Numbered from the stretch's first letter, positions 1 through 9,059 are shown. The stretch is DNA of 64,000 nucleotides from Nonomuraea sp. PA05 (GCF_008086045.1 NZ_VSEY01000054.1:1-64000); one strand, 5' to 3'. Notes: generated from the sequence alone by a model not told the origin. Made by a program: numbers and translations.

Positions 1-70
1 AGCGTCCCAGCCCAGAACGCGCCGATGCCCCGGCACGCGCGGCCAGGGCATCGGGACGGAACGGCGAGCC

Positions 71-565
71 TCAGTGGTCGGAAGGGGACAACCTGCCCGA
101 GCGGACGTCGTAGATGGCCCCGCTCACCGGCATCCCCTGCGGCAGGAACGGGAACGTCCTGATCCTGGTCAGATCGTGCTTGAGCGCCTCGTCCTGATCC
201 GGGACCGTGTGGAACTCCAGGCTGCGCGTGTCGATGCCGCGCTCACCCGCCAGCGCGTGCACGTCCGCGTCCGTGGCCTTGGCCATGCCGCAGTCGGTGT
301 GGGGCATGACCAGGACCCGGTCCACGCCCAGCAGAACGACGGCCAGCACGAGCGTGCGGAGCACGTCGTCCGTCACACGGGCGCCGGCGTTGCGCAGGAT
401 CTTGGCGTCGCCGGGCTTCAGCCCGAGGAGTCCCAGCGGGTCGATACGGGAGTCCATGCAGGTCACAACGGCGAGGCCACGCGCGGCCCGGCCCGTTAGG
501 CCGGAGTCGCCGAACGTCTCGGCGAACTTCGCGTTGGCGGCATACAGGTCGTCGAACGCACTCAT
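71..565 (-). CDS. beta-class carbonic anhydrase
   Basis: A 164-residue protein of the beta carbonic anhydrase family, which hydrates CO2 to bicarbonate in the cytoplasm using zinc. The zinc ligands are visible as Cys36, His89 and Cys92 (motifs CMDSR and HTDCG), and the Asp38/Arg40 pair follows the first cysteine. Length fits the short actinobacterial type. The ATG start at 565 has a weak AGAAGA-like ribosome site upstream. It stands alone and is divergent from the small gene at 704. Family assignment is firm; the physiological role is not shown by context. Confidence 0.9.
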   Translation of the reverse strand: MSAFDDLYAANAKFAETFGDSGLTGRAARGLAVVTCMDSRIDPLGLLGLKPGDAKILRNAGARVTDDVLRTLVLAVVLLGVDRVLVMPHTDCGMAKATDADVHALAGERGIDTRSLEFHTVPDQDEALKHDLTRIRTFPFLPQGMPVSGAIYDVRSGRLSPSDH

Positions 566-703
566 GTCACAAATCTTCTCTCATGCCGCAATTCTTGCGA
601 TGGCGGGGTGGCGACAGGCTGGAGTTGGCAAACCTCCCACGCATGGCCTTCACTTTGAGTGATGATGTCGTAGCCGTACGTACGTGACCCAAGAAGGTTT
701 GTC

Positions 704-1018
704 GTGAGTAGGTCAGAATCGCTCGCCGTGTACCTCCGCGCCCAGGCCCGCCGCCGCCTCGATCGCGTGGAGACCAGGGATGACGGCCGTAACGCCAGGT
801 CCGCCCTGGCTCTGCTCGATGCCGCCGCCTATGCGGGTGGTCTTCCCGAGGACGACCCGTTGATCCTCACGCTGGATCAGGCGGGGTGTTTCGGGCCGCT
901 GGGGTGTGAGGGGTTCGATCCGGGGGAGGCGGGCAACAAGCTGATCCGGCAGTGGGAGGGCGGGGAGCCGCATGAGCTGCTGCTCGCCCTGCCCGCCGCC
1001 ATCGCCGCCGCGACCTGA
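704..1018 (+). CDS. small conserved hypothetical protein
   Basis: A 104-residue soluble protein starting at GTG 704. I do not recognise a family. The sequence is acidic in its second half, with no signal peptide or membrane segment. An N-terminal Arg-rich helix (about residues 5-25) is followed by an Ala/Leu-rich region and a Gly-containing stretch around residues 60-80. Coding bias matches its neighbours (strong GC at third positions), which is why I accept it. It converges on the methyltransferase at 1334 across a tandem-repeat region. Confidence 0.55.
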   Translation: MSRSESLAVYLRAQARRRLDRVETRDDGRNARSALALLDAAAYAGGLPEDDPLILTLDQAGCFGPLGCEGFDPGEAGNKLIRQWEGGEPHELLLALPAAIAAAT

Positions 1019-1097
1019 GACAAGACCTCAGACCTCAGACCCAGGCCGTGCTCGGGGCCGCGACGCCATACGCGAGCCGGGCCGCAACCGGGAACGC

Positions 1098-1297
1098 GGG
1101 CTGGGTCGTGGCCTGAGGGTGTGGGCTGGGGTGTGGCCTGTGGGCATGCTGGGCTGGGTTGCGACCCGAGGGCGCGGGCTGGGTTGCGGTCTGAGGGCAT
1201 GCTGGGCTGGGCCTCGGCCCGAGGGCGTGGGCTGGGTTGTGGCCTGAGGGCATGCTGGGCTGGGTTGTGGCCTGAGGGCGCGGGCTGGGGTGTGGAT
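1098..1297. repeat. tandem repeat array with alternating 25/28-nt units
   Basis: Eight imperfect units all begin GGGCTGGG. Unit lengths alternate 25 and 28 nt, giving a 53-bp higher-order repeat; the longer units end in GGGCATGCT. The array fills most of the 315-bp space between two convergent genes. Open frames read through it on both strands, but these are repeat artefacts. I see no gene here. Confidence 0.85.
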
Positions 1298-1333
1298 TGA
1301 CGTGGTGTGAGCGGGCACGGCGGGCGGCGGGTG

Positions 1334-2137
1334 TCAGGGTTTGAGCCCGACGCCCACGTACCACCACTCGCCACCCGCCAACTCCCTCTCCCAAGCCTCC
1401 TCCGGCCGCCAGGCATCCACGTGCGTGACGCCGGGCTCCAGCACCTCGAACCCCGACAACATCCGGGCGACCGCCGCGTGCCCCCGGTGGATCAGGGGCG
1501 CGTCCGCGTCGTCGTACACCTCGCGTGCCGCCTTGCCCACCTCCGGGTGGGCGTCGTCGGTGAGGTGGGAGACGACGAGCGCGCTGCCGGGCGCGAGCCG
1601 TTCGCGGAAGGCGGCCACCACCCCCCACGGATCGTCGGCGTCGGTCAGGCAGTGCAGCACGCCGAGGAACACCACGCCCACGGGCCGGCTGAAGTCGATC
1701 AGCTTCGTGGTCTCCGGGGCGTCGAGGATGGAGGCGGGCTCGCGGATGTCGGCGTGCACGATCGTGATGTTCGTGTCGGTGCCCGCGAGGAGGGCGCGGG
1801 CGTGAACGATCACCACGGGGTCGTAGTCGACGTAGACGACGTGCGCGTCCGGGTGGATCTCGCGGGCGACCTCGTGCACGTTGTTCTGGTTGGGCAGGCC
1901 GGTGCCGAGGTCGATGAACTGGTCGATGCCGAGGCCGGCGACGTGGCGGACGGCCCTGCCCAGGAACCGCCGGTTGGCCAGGCAGATCTCCCGGCTGGGC
2001 CCCAGGGCCATGATCTTCTCGGCGGCCTCGCGGTCGGCCGCGAAGTTGTCCTTGCCGCCGAGGTAGTAGTCGTACATGCGCGCGGCGTTCGGGATGCGGG
2101 GATTGATGCCCTTCGGTACGCGCGGGGGGTTGGTCAT
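1334..2137 (-). CDS. SAM-dependent methyltransferase, DUF574 / Methyltransf_19 type
   Basis: A 267-residue protein of the actinobacterial SAM-dependent methyltransferase family formerly DUF574. Its hallmark N-terminal motif IPNAARMYDYYLGGKDNF lies at about residues 13-30. A Rossmann glycine loop (IDLGTGLP, about 75-82) and a following acidic strand (VYVDYDP) bind SAM. The substrate of this family is mostly unknown. I place the start at ATG 2137, not an upstream in-frame ATG, because GAAGGG sits 5 nt before it and the conserved motif begins soon after. It lies 75 bp behind the sugar permease and may be read through from it. Confidence 0.85.
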   Translation of the reverse strand: MTNPPRVPKGINPRIPNAARMYDYYLGGKDNFAADREAAEKIMALGPSREICLANRRFLGRAVRHVAGLGIDQFIDLGTGLPNQNNVHEVAREIHPDAHVVYVDYDPVVIVHARALLAGTDTNITIVHADIREPASILDAPETTKLIDFSRPVGVVFLGVLHCLTDADDPWGVVAAFRERLAPGSALVVSHLTDDAHPEVGKAAREVYDDADAPLIHRGHAAVARMLSGFEVLEPGVTHVDAWRPEEAWERELAGGEWWYVGVGLKP

Positions 2138-2212
2138 CTGGGCCCTTCGGGATCCGCGAAACGGTTGGAACAGATCGTAACGCCGTCGTGACAACTTTGT
2201 GGATCATTCCTG

Positions 2213-3142
2213 TCAAAAGCGCCGCCGCCTGAGCGAGTGATCAAGGCTCACCGCCCCCAGGATCAGCAGCCCTTCGACGATGGGGCGGTAGGTGGTGTTC
2301 CAGCCGAGCAGGTTGAAGCCGTTCCCGATGAGGGTCAGGATCAGCACGCCCACCAGGCCGCGCCAGACCGCGCCCTGCCCGCCGAGGATGCTCGTCCCGC
2401 CGATCACGGTCGCCGCGATGGCCGTCAGCTCCAGCAGCGTCCCCATGTCCGGCTGCGCCGAGCCGCCCCGCGCGGCGAGCACCAGCCCGGCCAGGGCCGC
2501 GCAGACGCCGCTGATCACGAACACCCCCACGCGGACGGAACGCACGCCGATGCCGGACAGCCAGGCCGCCGTGGGGTTGCCGCCGACCGCGTACACCCGG
2601 CGGCCGAACGTGGTGCGCGACAGCAGCACGGAAGTGACGACGGCCACCGCGACCAGCAGCAGCGAGGCCGCCGTGACGCCGCCCAGCACGGTCGGCCAGC
2701 TCAGCGACTGGAAGGCCGCCAGGCGCTCGGTGCCGGGGTAGACGATCGCGCCGCCCGTGATGACCAGCGCCACGCCCCGGTGCACCAGGCCGAGCGCGAG
2801 CGTGACGATGAACGAGTGCACCCGCGACAGCACCACGACCACGCCGTTGACCGCGCCGAGCAGGGCTCCGGTGGCCACGGCCGCCGCGTACCCGGCGGGG
2901 ACGCCGGCGTGCTCGGTGACGACCACGGCGACGATGGCGCTCACGGCGAGCACCGCGCCCGCCGACAGATCGAACACGCCGCAGATCACGCACAGCGTCA
3001 TCCCGCACGCCAGCAGCCCCACCACCACCGCCTGGTCGAGGAGGTTGACCAGGTTCCCCGGCGTCAGGAACGTGTCCGTGGCCAGCGAGAGCAGCACCAC
3101 CAGGGCCGCGACCCCGGCGAGGATGCCGTGGTCGCGGGTCAT
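2213..3142 (-). CDS. sugar ABC transporter permease, RbsC/XylH family
   Basis: A 309-residue integral membrane protein with 8-10 hydrophobic segments. It carries the BPD_transp_2 signature: ACGMTLCVICGVFDLSAGAV near residues 45-64 and IGGTSILGGQGA near 247-258. In this family the permease pairs with a periplasmic binding lipoprotein and a duplicated ATPase to import pentoses or related sugars. Its ATG overlaps the stop of the binding-protein gene by 4 bp (ATGA), so the two are translationally coupled. No ATPase gene lies next to it, and the partner must be encoded elsewhere or be lost. Confidence 0.9.
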   Translation of the reverse strand: MTRDHGILAGVAALVVLLSLATDTFLTPGNLVNLLDQAVVVGLLACGMTLCVICGVFDLSAGAVLAVSAIVAVVVTEHAGVPAGYAAAVATGALLGAVNGVVVVLSRVHSFIVTLALGLVHRGVALVITGGAIVYPGTERLAAFQSLSWPTVLGGVTAASLLLVAVAVVTSVLLSRTTFGRRVYAVGGNPTAAWLSGIGVRSVRVGVFVISGVCAALAGLVLAARGGSAQPDMGTLLELTAIAATVIGGTSILGGQGAVWRGLVGVLILTLIGNGFNLLGWNTTYRPIVEGLLILGAVSLDHSLRRRRF

Positions 3143-4158
3143 TCGTCGTATTCGCCGCTCACCCGGGCCAGCGCGTCCTTGGTGCCCATGCTGGTGGCGG
3201 GCGGGACGTCCGTCATCACGTTCGTGGCGGGCACGCTCCTGCCGAGCGCCTTGGCCAGGCCCAGCTCGGCGGCCCTGGCGCCGAGGGTCTTGACCGGCAG
3301 GTAGTACGCGCCGAACCAGCGGCCCCGCTGAACCGCCTCGACGGTCTGGCGGGAGGCGCCGTTGGCGACGTACAGGATGTCCTTGCCCTTGGCCACGGCC
3401 TCCGCGCCGAGCACCGCTTGGGAGGAGCCGATGACCACGTCGATGCCGGGGTCCTTCTGCAGGATGTCCTGCATGGCCTTGCGCCCGCTCTCCTGCGTGT
3501 AGCCGCCCTCGACCTGGGCCTTGACCCGCACGCCCGGCGCGGACTCCAGCACGCGGACGGCCGCCTGAGTGCGGGCGTTGTCGAGGGGGAGCGCCTTGAG
3601 ACCCTCAAGGTAGGCGACCTCGCACGGGCTCAGCTTCCTGCTCTGGCAGGCCTGGATCGCCAGCCTGCCGAGGCCCTCGCCGTTCAGCGTCGGCACGTCG
3701 ATGAGCGTGATCGTGCCGTCCACCTGCGGCTCGGCGGTGTCGTACCGGGTGCCCACGGGGGTGAACTGCACGACGACGGAGATCCCCGCCCGCACGGCCG
3801 ACTGGATGGCGGGCACCACGGCCGCCCCGTCGTTGGCCTGCACCACGAACACGTCGAAGCGTTCGGCCGTCACCGCGTCCTGTAACTGCTGCACCTGGGC
3901 CTGAGCGTCGAAGTTCGGGTCGAGGAACTCGGCCGTGGCGCCGTTGGCCCTCGCGTGCTCCTCGACCCCGGCGAACGTGGCCGCCGAGAAGGAGTTGGCC
4001 TTGGCGAAGCCGAAGAAGCCGATGCGTTTGGCCCCTCCGGAGGCGGTGGCCGGGGCGGTGGTGGCGCTGCCGCCCCGTTGCTCAGCCGGGTTGACGCAGC
4101 CGGCGGCGAGCAGGGCCACCAGTGCCAGGGCCGGTAAGGCAGTCCGTGGTGCGACCAT
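3139..4158 (-). CDS. sugar-binding lipoprotein of an ABC transporter
   Basis: A 339-residue periplasmic-binding-protein-like lipoprotein (Peripla_BP_4 type). The signal peptide ends in the lipobox LLAAGC with the lipidated Cys at residue 21, so the mature protein should be anchored outside the membrane. The body begins with a typical IGFFGFAKANSF strand-helix and ends after a C-terminal lobe rich in Ala. I prefer ATG 4158 over ATG 4170 because GGAGA is placed 5 nt upstream of 4158, while 4170 has no ribosome site. The ligand cannot be read from the sequence. It forms a two-gene unit with the permease. Confidence 0.88.
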   Translation of the reverse strand: MVAPRTALPALALVALLAAGCVNPAEQRGGSATTAPATASGGAKRIGFFGFAKANSFSAATFAGVEEHARANGATAEFLDPNFDAQAQVQQLQDAVTAERFDVFVVQANDGAAVVPAIQSAVRAGISVVVQFTPVGTRYDTAEPQVDGTITLIDVPTLNGEGLGRLAIQACQSRKLSPCEVAYLEGLKALPLDNARTQAAVRVLESAPGVRVKAQVEGGYTQESGRKAMQDILQKDPGIDVVIGSSQAVLGAEAVAKGKDILYVANGASRQTVEAVQRGRWFGAYYLPVKTLGARAAELGLAKALGRSVPATNVMTDVPPATSMGTKDALARVSGEYDE

Positions 4159-4242
4159 CGAGGTCTCCATTCGCGTCGTCGGCGACTCGCCCGGGACTGC
4201 TGGTGATCATAGAGCCACGCGGCGAAGGGAGACCATGGATCG

Positions 4243-4806
4243 TCAGACGGGCTCCTGGCCCGGCTTCCACTTGATGCCGCACCCGAGCGACGGGTTCTGC
4301 TGCTCGGGCACCGGCCCGCCGTCCAGCAGGGCGTCGATGGCGGGACGCAGCGACGAGCCGGTCACCGGCACGTCGTTGCCCGGCCGCGCACCGTCGAACT
4401 CGCCCCGGTAGACGAGCTGGAACTGCGAGTCGTACAGGAAGAAGTCGGGCGTGCAGGCGGCGCGATAGGCCTTGGCGACGTCCTGGGTGTCGTCCAGCAG
4501 GTACGGGAAGCTGAACCCGGCCCTGGCGGCCTGCTCCGCGAGGTGTGTGGGGTCGTCGTCGGGGTAGTTCACGCTGTCGTTGCTGCAGATGGCGACGATC
4601 GACAAGCGCGCGCCGTAGTCCTTCGCCAGGGTGGCGAGACCGGATTCGATGTGCCGCACGTACGGGCAGTGGTTCGAGAGGAAGACCACGAGAGTGGCGG
4701 GAGAGTCCTTGAGATCTTCCAGCGATACGCTGCCGCCGTTGATGGCGGTCAGGTCGAACGAGGGCGCGGGTGTGCCGAGCGGAACCATGAACGAGTTGGC
4801 AGCCAT
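4243..4806 (-). CDS. thioredoxin-fold peroxiredoxin-like protein
   Basis: A 187-residue AhpC/TSA-like thioredoxin-fold protein. The strand VVFLSNHCPYV carries a single active-site Cys47 (NHCPYV, not CxxC), typical of a subfamily annotated as 'thioredoxin family protein' and presumed to act in thiol redox chemistry. Upstream in-frame ATG codons at 4815 and 4851 exist; the latter would overlap the divergent VOC gene, so I use 4806. Its promoter must lie in the 34 bp shared with that gene. Confidence 0.8.
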   Translation of the reverse strand: MAANSFMVPLGTPAPSFDLTAINGGSVSLEDLKDSPATLVVFLSNHCPYVRHIESGLATLAKDYGARLSIVAICSNDSVNYPDDDPTHLAEQAARAGFSFPYLLDDTQDVAKAYRAACTPDFFLYDSQFQLVYRGEFDGARPGNDVPVTGSSLRPAIDALLDGGPVPEQQNPSLGCGIKWKPGQEPV

Positions 4807-4840
4807 GACATCCATTGTCGCGTGAGAGAGGCGGATATCG

Positions 4841-5215
4841 ATGGGCGGCATCGCCGAGTTCAGGACTGTCGTGCTGGACTGCCCGGATCCCCAGCGCCTG
4901 GCGGAGTTCTACTCCCAGTTGCTGGGCTGGCCGGTCACCTCGGTCGAGGACGACTGGGTGGTGGTGAGCGACGGGGGCGCGCCCAAGCGGCTGGCCTTCC
5001 AGCTCGCGCCGGACTACCAGCCGCCCGTGTGGCCGAGCCCCGACCGGCCGCAGCAGTTCCACCTCGACGTCACCGTCACGGACATGGACGAGGCCGAGCG
5101 GCAGGTGCTGAAGATCGGCGCCACCAAGCACGATCATCAGCCCAGTGAGGAAGACGACTTCCGGGTGTACCTCGATCCGGCGGGGCATCCGTTCTGCCTG
5201 TGCCGGGACGAGTGA
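4841..5215 (+). CDS. VOC / glyoxalase-like domain protein
   Basis: A 124-residue single-domain vicinal-oxygen-chelate protein of the glyoxalase_6 type. It has the two beta-alpha-beta-beta-beta halves: LDCPDPQRLAEFYSQLLGW at residues 12-30, and FHLDVTV followed by DPAGHPFCL near the end. Members bind a metal or small ligand; some confer antibiotic resistance, but nothing here identifies the substrate. It is divergent from the thioredoxin-fold gene and converges on the topoisomerase gene. Confidence 0.85.
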   Translation: MGGIAEFRTVVLDCPDPQRLAEFYSQLLGWPVTSVEDDWVVVSDGGAPKRLAFQLAPDYQPPVWPSPDRPQQFHLDVTVTDMDEAERQVLKIGATKHDHQPSEEDDFRVYLDPAGHPFCLCRDE

Positions 5216-5222
5216 GGCTCCC

Positions 5223-5280
5223 GTTGCGGCGGCCCGGGCCCGGGCGATAGGGGACTGCTCCTGGGGCGGGGCGCCGCAAC
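5223..5280. terminator. long-armed inverted repeat between convergent genes
   Basis: Nine-bp arms GTTGCGGCG (5223-5231) and CGCCGCAAC (5272-5280) enclose an inner GC palindrome of alternating CCCGGG. There is no U-tract. The position, just after the VOC stop and before the topoisomerase stop on the other strand, fits a bidirectional terminator. Confidence 0.45.
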
Positions 5281-5340
5281 GGGGTTGTGCTCAAGGGGCG
5301 GCTCCGGTAGGTCGCCCAGCGGCGTCGGCCGCCCGGACGG

Positions 5341-7833
5341 CTACTCGTCCGAGGTGGCGGCCTCGCCGTCGCCCTCGGTGTCGGATCCGGCGCCGAGGGC
5401 ACCGCCCACCGCGCCGATCGTGTGCGTCAGCCGCACCCCGGACCCGTCCCTGCGCCCGACCTCCTCCGGCAGCGGCACGGGCTTGCCCACCGCCGACACC
5501 GCCTTGGCGGGCGCCGGGCCGGCCCAGGCCAGCAGCAGCTCGTCCTCACCCTTCAGGAACCGCTGGGCGCGCACCCCGCCGGTGGCCCGCCCCTTGGCCG
5601 GGAACTCGGCGTAGTCGGACAGCTTGCCGCCGCCCACCTGCGTGCCGGGCAGCGCGGTGGAGGAGCCGGCGACGGTGACGACGTGCGCGGGACGCTCGGG
5701 ATCGACCACCCCGAACCAGATCACCCTCGCCCCGCCGTCGAGCCGGATGCCCGCCATGCCGCCCGCCGGGCGCCCCTGGGGCCGCACGAGGGAGGCGGAG
5801 TAACGCAGGAGCTGGGCGTCGGAGGAGATGAACACCAGGTCGTGGGACTCGGACTCCAGCTCGACCGCGCCCACCACGGTGTCGCCGTCCTTCAGGGTGA
5901 TCACTTCGAAGTCGTCGCGGTTGGCCGGGTAGTCGGGCACCACCCGCTTGACCACGCCCTGCGCCGTGCCCAGCGCCAGGCCGGGGCCGTCGGGGTCGAG
6001 GGAGCCGAGGCCGACCACCTTCTCGTCGGGCTGCAGCGACACGTACTCCGAGACCGGGTGCCCGCCCGACAGCGACGGCGGGTTGGCCGATGGTGGCAGC
6101 GTGGGCAGGTCGACGACCTGGACGCGGATCAGCCGGCCCAGCGAGGTGACCACGCCGACCTCGCCGCGCACGGAGGTGCGTACGACGCTGAGCAGCACGT
6201 CGTGCGCCGCGCGTTCGCCCTCGCCGGGCAGCGGCGTGGCGTCGGGGGTGCGGGCCAGCAGGCCGGTGGAGGAGAGCATGGCCAGGCACGGGTCGTCGGC
6301 CACCTGGAGGTCGACGACGGGGGTGCGGGTGACGCCCGGCGCCTCCAGCAGCACCGTGCGGCGCGGAGTGCCGTACTTCTTGGCCACCTCGGCCAGCTCG
6401 CCGGAGACGACCTGGCGCAGCTTGGTCTCGGAGGAGAGGATCTCGGTGAGCTGGGCGATCTCCTCGCTCAGCGTCTCCTTCTCGCGGTCGAGCTCCAGCT
6501 TGTCGAAGCGGGTCAGGCGGCGCAGCGGCGTGTCGAGGATGTAGGCGGCCTGGATGTCGGTCAGGTCGAAGACCTCCATCAGGCGGGCGCGCGCCTGGGC
6601 GGAGTCGTCGGAGGAACGGATGACCTGGATGACCTCGTCGATGTTGAGCAGCGCGATGATCAGGCCGTCGACCAGGTGCAGGCGCTCCTCGCGCTTGCGG
6701 CGCCTGAACTCCGACCTGCGGCGCACGACCTCCAGGCGGTGGTCGACGTAGACCTGCAGCATCTCGCGCAGCCCGAGGGTGCGCGGCTCGCCGTCGACCA
6801 GGGCGACGTTGTTGATGCCGAAAGTCTCCTCCATCGGCGTCAGCCGGTAGAGCTCCTCCAGCACGGCCTCGGGGATGAAGCCGTTCTTGATCTCGATGAC
6901 CAGCCGCAGGCCCTTGTGCCGGTCGGTGAGGTCCTTCAGGTCGGCGATGCCCTGGAGCTTCTTGCTGGTCACCAGCTCCTTGATCTTGGTGACCACGCGC
7001 TCGGGGCCGACGTTGTAGGGCAGCTCGGTGACGATGATGCCCTTGCGGCGCGGCGTGATCTGCTCGACCGCGCACCTGGCCCGCATCCGGAACGTGCCGC
7101 GACCCGTCTCGTACGCGTCGCGCACGCCCTGCAGCCCGATGATCGAGCCGCCGGTCGGCAGGTCGGGCCCGGGCACGAACTTCATCAGGTCGTCGAGCGT
7201 CGCGTCGGGCTTCTTGATCAGGTGCCGGGCGGCGGCCACGACCTCGACGAGGTTGTGCGGCGCCATATTGGTGGCCATGCCGACCGCGATGCCGCTGGTG
7301 CCGTTGACCAGGAGGTTGGGGAAGGCCGACGGCATGACCGTGGGCTCGGTCTCCTGGCCGTCGTAGTTGGGCTTGAAGTCGACGGTGTCCTCGTCGAGCG
7401 ACTCGACCATGAGCATGGCCGCGGCGGCCAGCCTGGCCTCGGTGTACCGCATGGCGGCGGGCATGTCGTCGGGTGAGCCGAAGTTGCCGTGGCCGTCGAC
7501 CAGCGGCAGCCGCATGGAGAACGGCTGCGCCAGGCGGACCAGCGCGTCGTAGATGGCGCTGTCGCCATGGGGGTGGAGCTTGCCCATGACGTCGCCGACG
7601 ACGCGGGACGACTTGACGTGGCCGCGCTCGGGGCGCAGGCCCATCTCGCTCATCGAGTACAGGATGCGCCGCTGCACGGGCTTGAGGCCGTCGCGCGCGT
7701 CGGGCAGGGCGCGCTGATAGATCACTGAGTAGGCGTACTCGAGGTAGCTCGCGCGCATCTCGGCGGAGACGTCGATGTCGACGATCCGCTCCTCGAAGTC
7801 CTCAGGCGGGGGTGCAGTCGTGCGTCGGGCCAT
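5341..7833 (-). CDS. type IIA topoisomerase subunit A (ParC/GyrA-like)
   Basis: An 830-residue DNA topoisomerase (ATP-hydrolysing) subunit A. The catalytic tyrosine is Tyr130 in AAMRYTEARL, preceded by the winged-helix region with GHVKSSRVVGDVMGKLHPHG. The quinolone-determining region reads HPHGDSAIYDAL, with Ser92 and Asp96 at the positions whose mutation gives resistance, so the protein looks wild-type there. The coiled-coil tower spans about 370-480 and C-terminal beta-pinwheel repeats about 500-800. The chromosomal gyrase A usually lies next to gyrB near oriC; isolation here suggests the ParC-like second subunit of actinomycetes, but no parE is in the window. Confidence 0.9.
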   Translation of the reverse strand: MARRTTAPPPEDFEERIVDIDVSAEMRASYLEYAYSVIYQRALPDARDGLKPVQRRILYSMSEMGLRPERGHVKSSRVVGDVMGKLHPHGDSAIYDALVRLAQPFSMRLPLVDGHGNFGSPDDMPAAMRYTEARLAAAAMLMVESLDEDTVDFKPNYDGQETEPTVMPSAFPNLLVNGTSGIAVGMATNMAPHNLVEVVAAARHLIKKPDATLDDLMKFVPGPDLPTGGSIIGLQGVRDAYETGRGTFRMRARCAVEQITPRRKGIIVTELPYNVGPERVVTKIKELVTSKKLQGIADLKDLTDRHKGLRLVIEIKNGFIPEAVLEELYRLTPMEETFGINNVALVDGEPRTLGLREMLQVYVDHRLEVVRRRSEFRRRKREERLHLVDGLIIALLNIDEVIQVIRSSDDSAQARARLMEVFDLTDIQAAYILDTPLRRLTRFDKLELDREKETLSEEIAQLTEILSSETKLRQVVSGELAEVAKKYGTPRRTVLLEAPGVTRTPVVDLQVADDPCLAMLSSTGLLARTPDATPLPGEGERAAHDVLLSVVRTSVRGEVGVVTSLGRLIRVQVVDLPTLPPSANPPSLSGGHPVSEYVSLQPDEKVVGLGSLDPDGPGLALGTAQGVVKRVVPDYPANRDDFEVITLKDGDTVVGAVELESESHDLVFISSDAQLLRYSASLVRPQGRPAGGMAGIRLDGGARVIWFGVVDPERPAHVVTVAGSSTALPGTQVGGGKLSDYAEFPAKGRATGGVRAQRFLKGEDELLLAWAGPAPAKAVSAVGKPVPLPEEVGRRDGSGVRLTHTIGAVGGALGAGSDTEGDGEAATSDE

Positions 7834-8170
7834 CTTGTGCTGCGCGGCTGCCTCGGCCGTCGCGCCGAGGGGAAGCGCATCCTCCTTCTGTTCTCGTGCT
7901 GTAACCGTAGCCGTCAGCTCGCTTGCGAAGCGTCAGATCGGCGTGCGAGGCGTCGACGTAACCTGCCCCCGTCGCGGGGATCCGACGTGTGTGCCCCTGG
8001 AGATGATGACATGAGCGGGGTCTTGCATGGCATATCCAGGGCGACGCTGACGCCACGGTAACGATCTTTCCGCATGCGGTCGACAGGTGCGAGGAGAACG
8101 TCTTCAGCGGCATCCTACTCGATTTATCGCAGATGTGTTCGAGCGGCGAGCCCGAGGCCGTTCTCTCGCC
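7834..8170. other. intergenic region with no gene seen
   Basis: A stretch of about 340 bp between the divergent topoisomerase and dioxygenase genes. Short frames on either strand lack coding bias. An AAGGAGG-ATG on the minus strand near 7880 opens a frame that does not join the topoisomerase frame. Its only clear function is to hold the two promoters. Confidence 0.5.
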
Positions 8171-8200
8171 TTGACCAAGCAATTGCTTGGGTCTTACCGT
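8171..8200 (+). promoter_or_regulatory. dioxygenase promoter overlapped by a perfect 16-bp palindrome
   Basis: TTGACC (8171-8176) and TACCGT (8195-8200) form a -35/-10 pair with an 18-nt spacer. A perfect palindrome CCAAGCAATTGCTTGG covers 8175-8190, so it overlaps the -35 and the spacer. This is the classic place for a TetR- or MarR-type repressor. The start codon at 8238 is about 30 nt beyond the predicted transcription start. No regulator gene lies next to it. Confidence 0.7.
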
Positions 8201-8237
8201 GCATCCAAGGGGATCCCACCTGTTCACCGGAGGCGTC

Positions 8238-9059
8238 ATGATCGAGTTCCATCCCGTGACCAAGCACATCGGCGCCGAGGTCACCGGGGTCGATCTGCGC
8301 AAGCCGCTGTCGGAGGACGAGGTCGCGACCCTGCGGACGGGGTGGCTCAAGCACCTCGTGCTGTTCTTCCGCGACCAGCACATCGACGACGACCAGCACC
8401 TGCAGTTCGCCCTGAACTTCGGCACGCTCAACCACCCCGCCTTCAAGAAAGACTCCACCAGCCCCATCCACGTCCTCGACCAGACCTCACCCAAGGGCGA
8501 GGGCGGCGACGAGTGGCACAGCGACAACACCTTCGAGCCGACACCGCCCATGGGCTCGCTGCTGCGCTGCATGCAACTGCCCAGCGTGGGCGGCGACACC
8601 TGCTGGGCGAACACCTACCTGGCCTACGAGACGCTGTCCAAGCCCATCCAGCGGCTGTGCGACGAGCTGACGGCCGAGCACGACATCACCATGTCGATGA
8701 AGAAGGCCATCTCCAAGGGGCACCCGTTCGACCTGGCGGAGATCCAGGCCAAGTGGCCTCCGAGGACCCGGCCCGTGGTCCGCGTGCACGCCGAGACGGG
8801 ACGCAAGGCGCTGTTCGTCAACCGGGCCTCCACCACGCGGCTCGTGGAGCTGAACGACCGGGAGAACGAGGCGCTGCTGCCGTTCCTGATCGACCACATC
8901 CGCTCGCCCGAGTTCCAGCTCCGGCTCCGCTGGCGACCCGGCACCCTCGCCTTCTGGGACAACCGGCCGACCCAGCACTACGCCGTCGCCGACTACACGG
9001 AACGCCGGCGGATGCACCGGGTCACGATCAACGCCTTCCCCGAGCACGCGGACAAATAG
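8238..9059 (+). CDS. TauD/TfdA-family 2-oxoglutarate/Fe(II) dioxygenase
   Basis: A 273-residue non-haem iron dioxygenase of the TauD type, which couples 2-oxoglutarate decarboxylation to hydroxylation of a substrate such as taurine or an alkyl sulfate. Iron ligands are His94 and Asp96 (WHSDNTF) and His247 (RPTQHYA). The conserved arginine for 2-oxoglutarate is in ERRRMHRVTI near residue 258. ATG 8238 is preceded by CGGAGG with 4-nt spacing; an upstream in-frame ATG at 8187 would lie within the promoter. No sulfonate transporter accompanies it, so the substrate is open. Confidence 0.88.
   Translation: MIEFHPVTKHIGAEVTGVDLRKPLSEDEVATLRTGWLKHLVLFFRDQHIDDDQHLQFALNFGTLNHPAFKKDSTSPIHVLDQTSPKGEGGDEWHSDNTFEPTPPMGSLLRCMQLPSVGGDTCWANTYLAYETLSKPIQRLCDELTAEHDITMSMKKAISKGHPFDLAEIQAKWPPRTRPVVRVHAETGRKALFVNRASTTRLVELNDRENEALLPFLIDHIRSPEFQLRLRWRPGTLAFWDNRPTQHYAVADYTERRRMHRVTINAFPEHADK

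Noticed and set aside
7837..8061. Short frame between topoisomerase and dioxygenase genes
   Set aside because: No ribosome site, mixed codon use and many Cys/Arg; no support as a gene.
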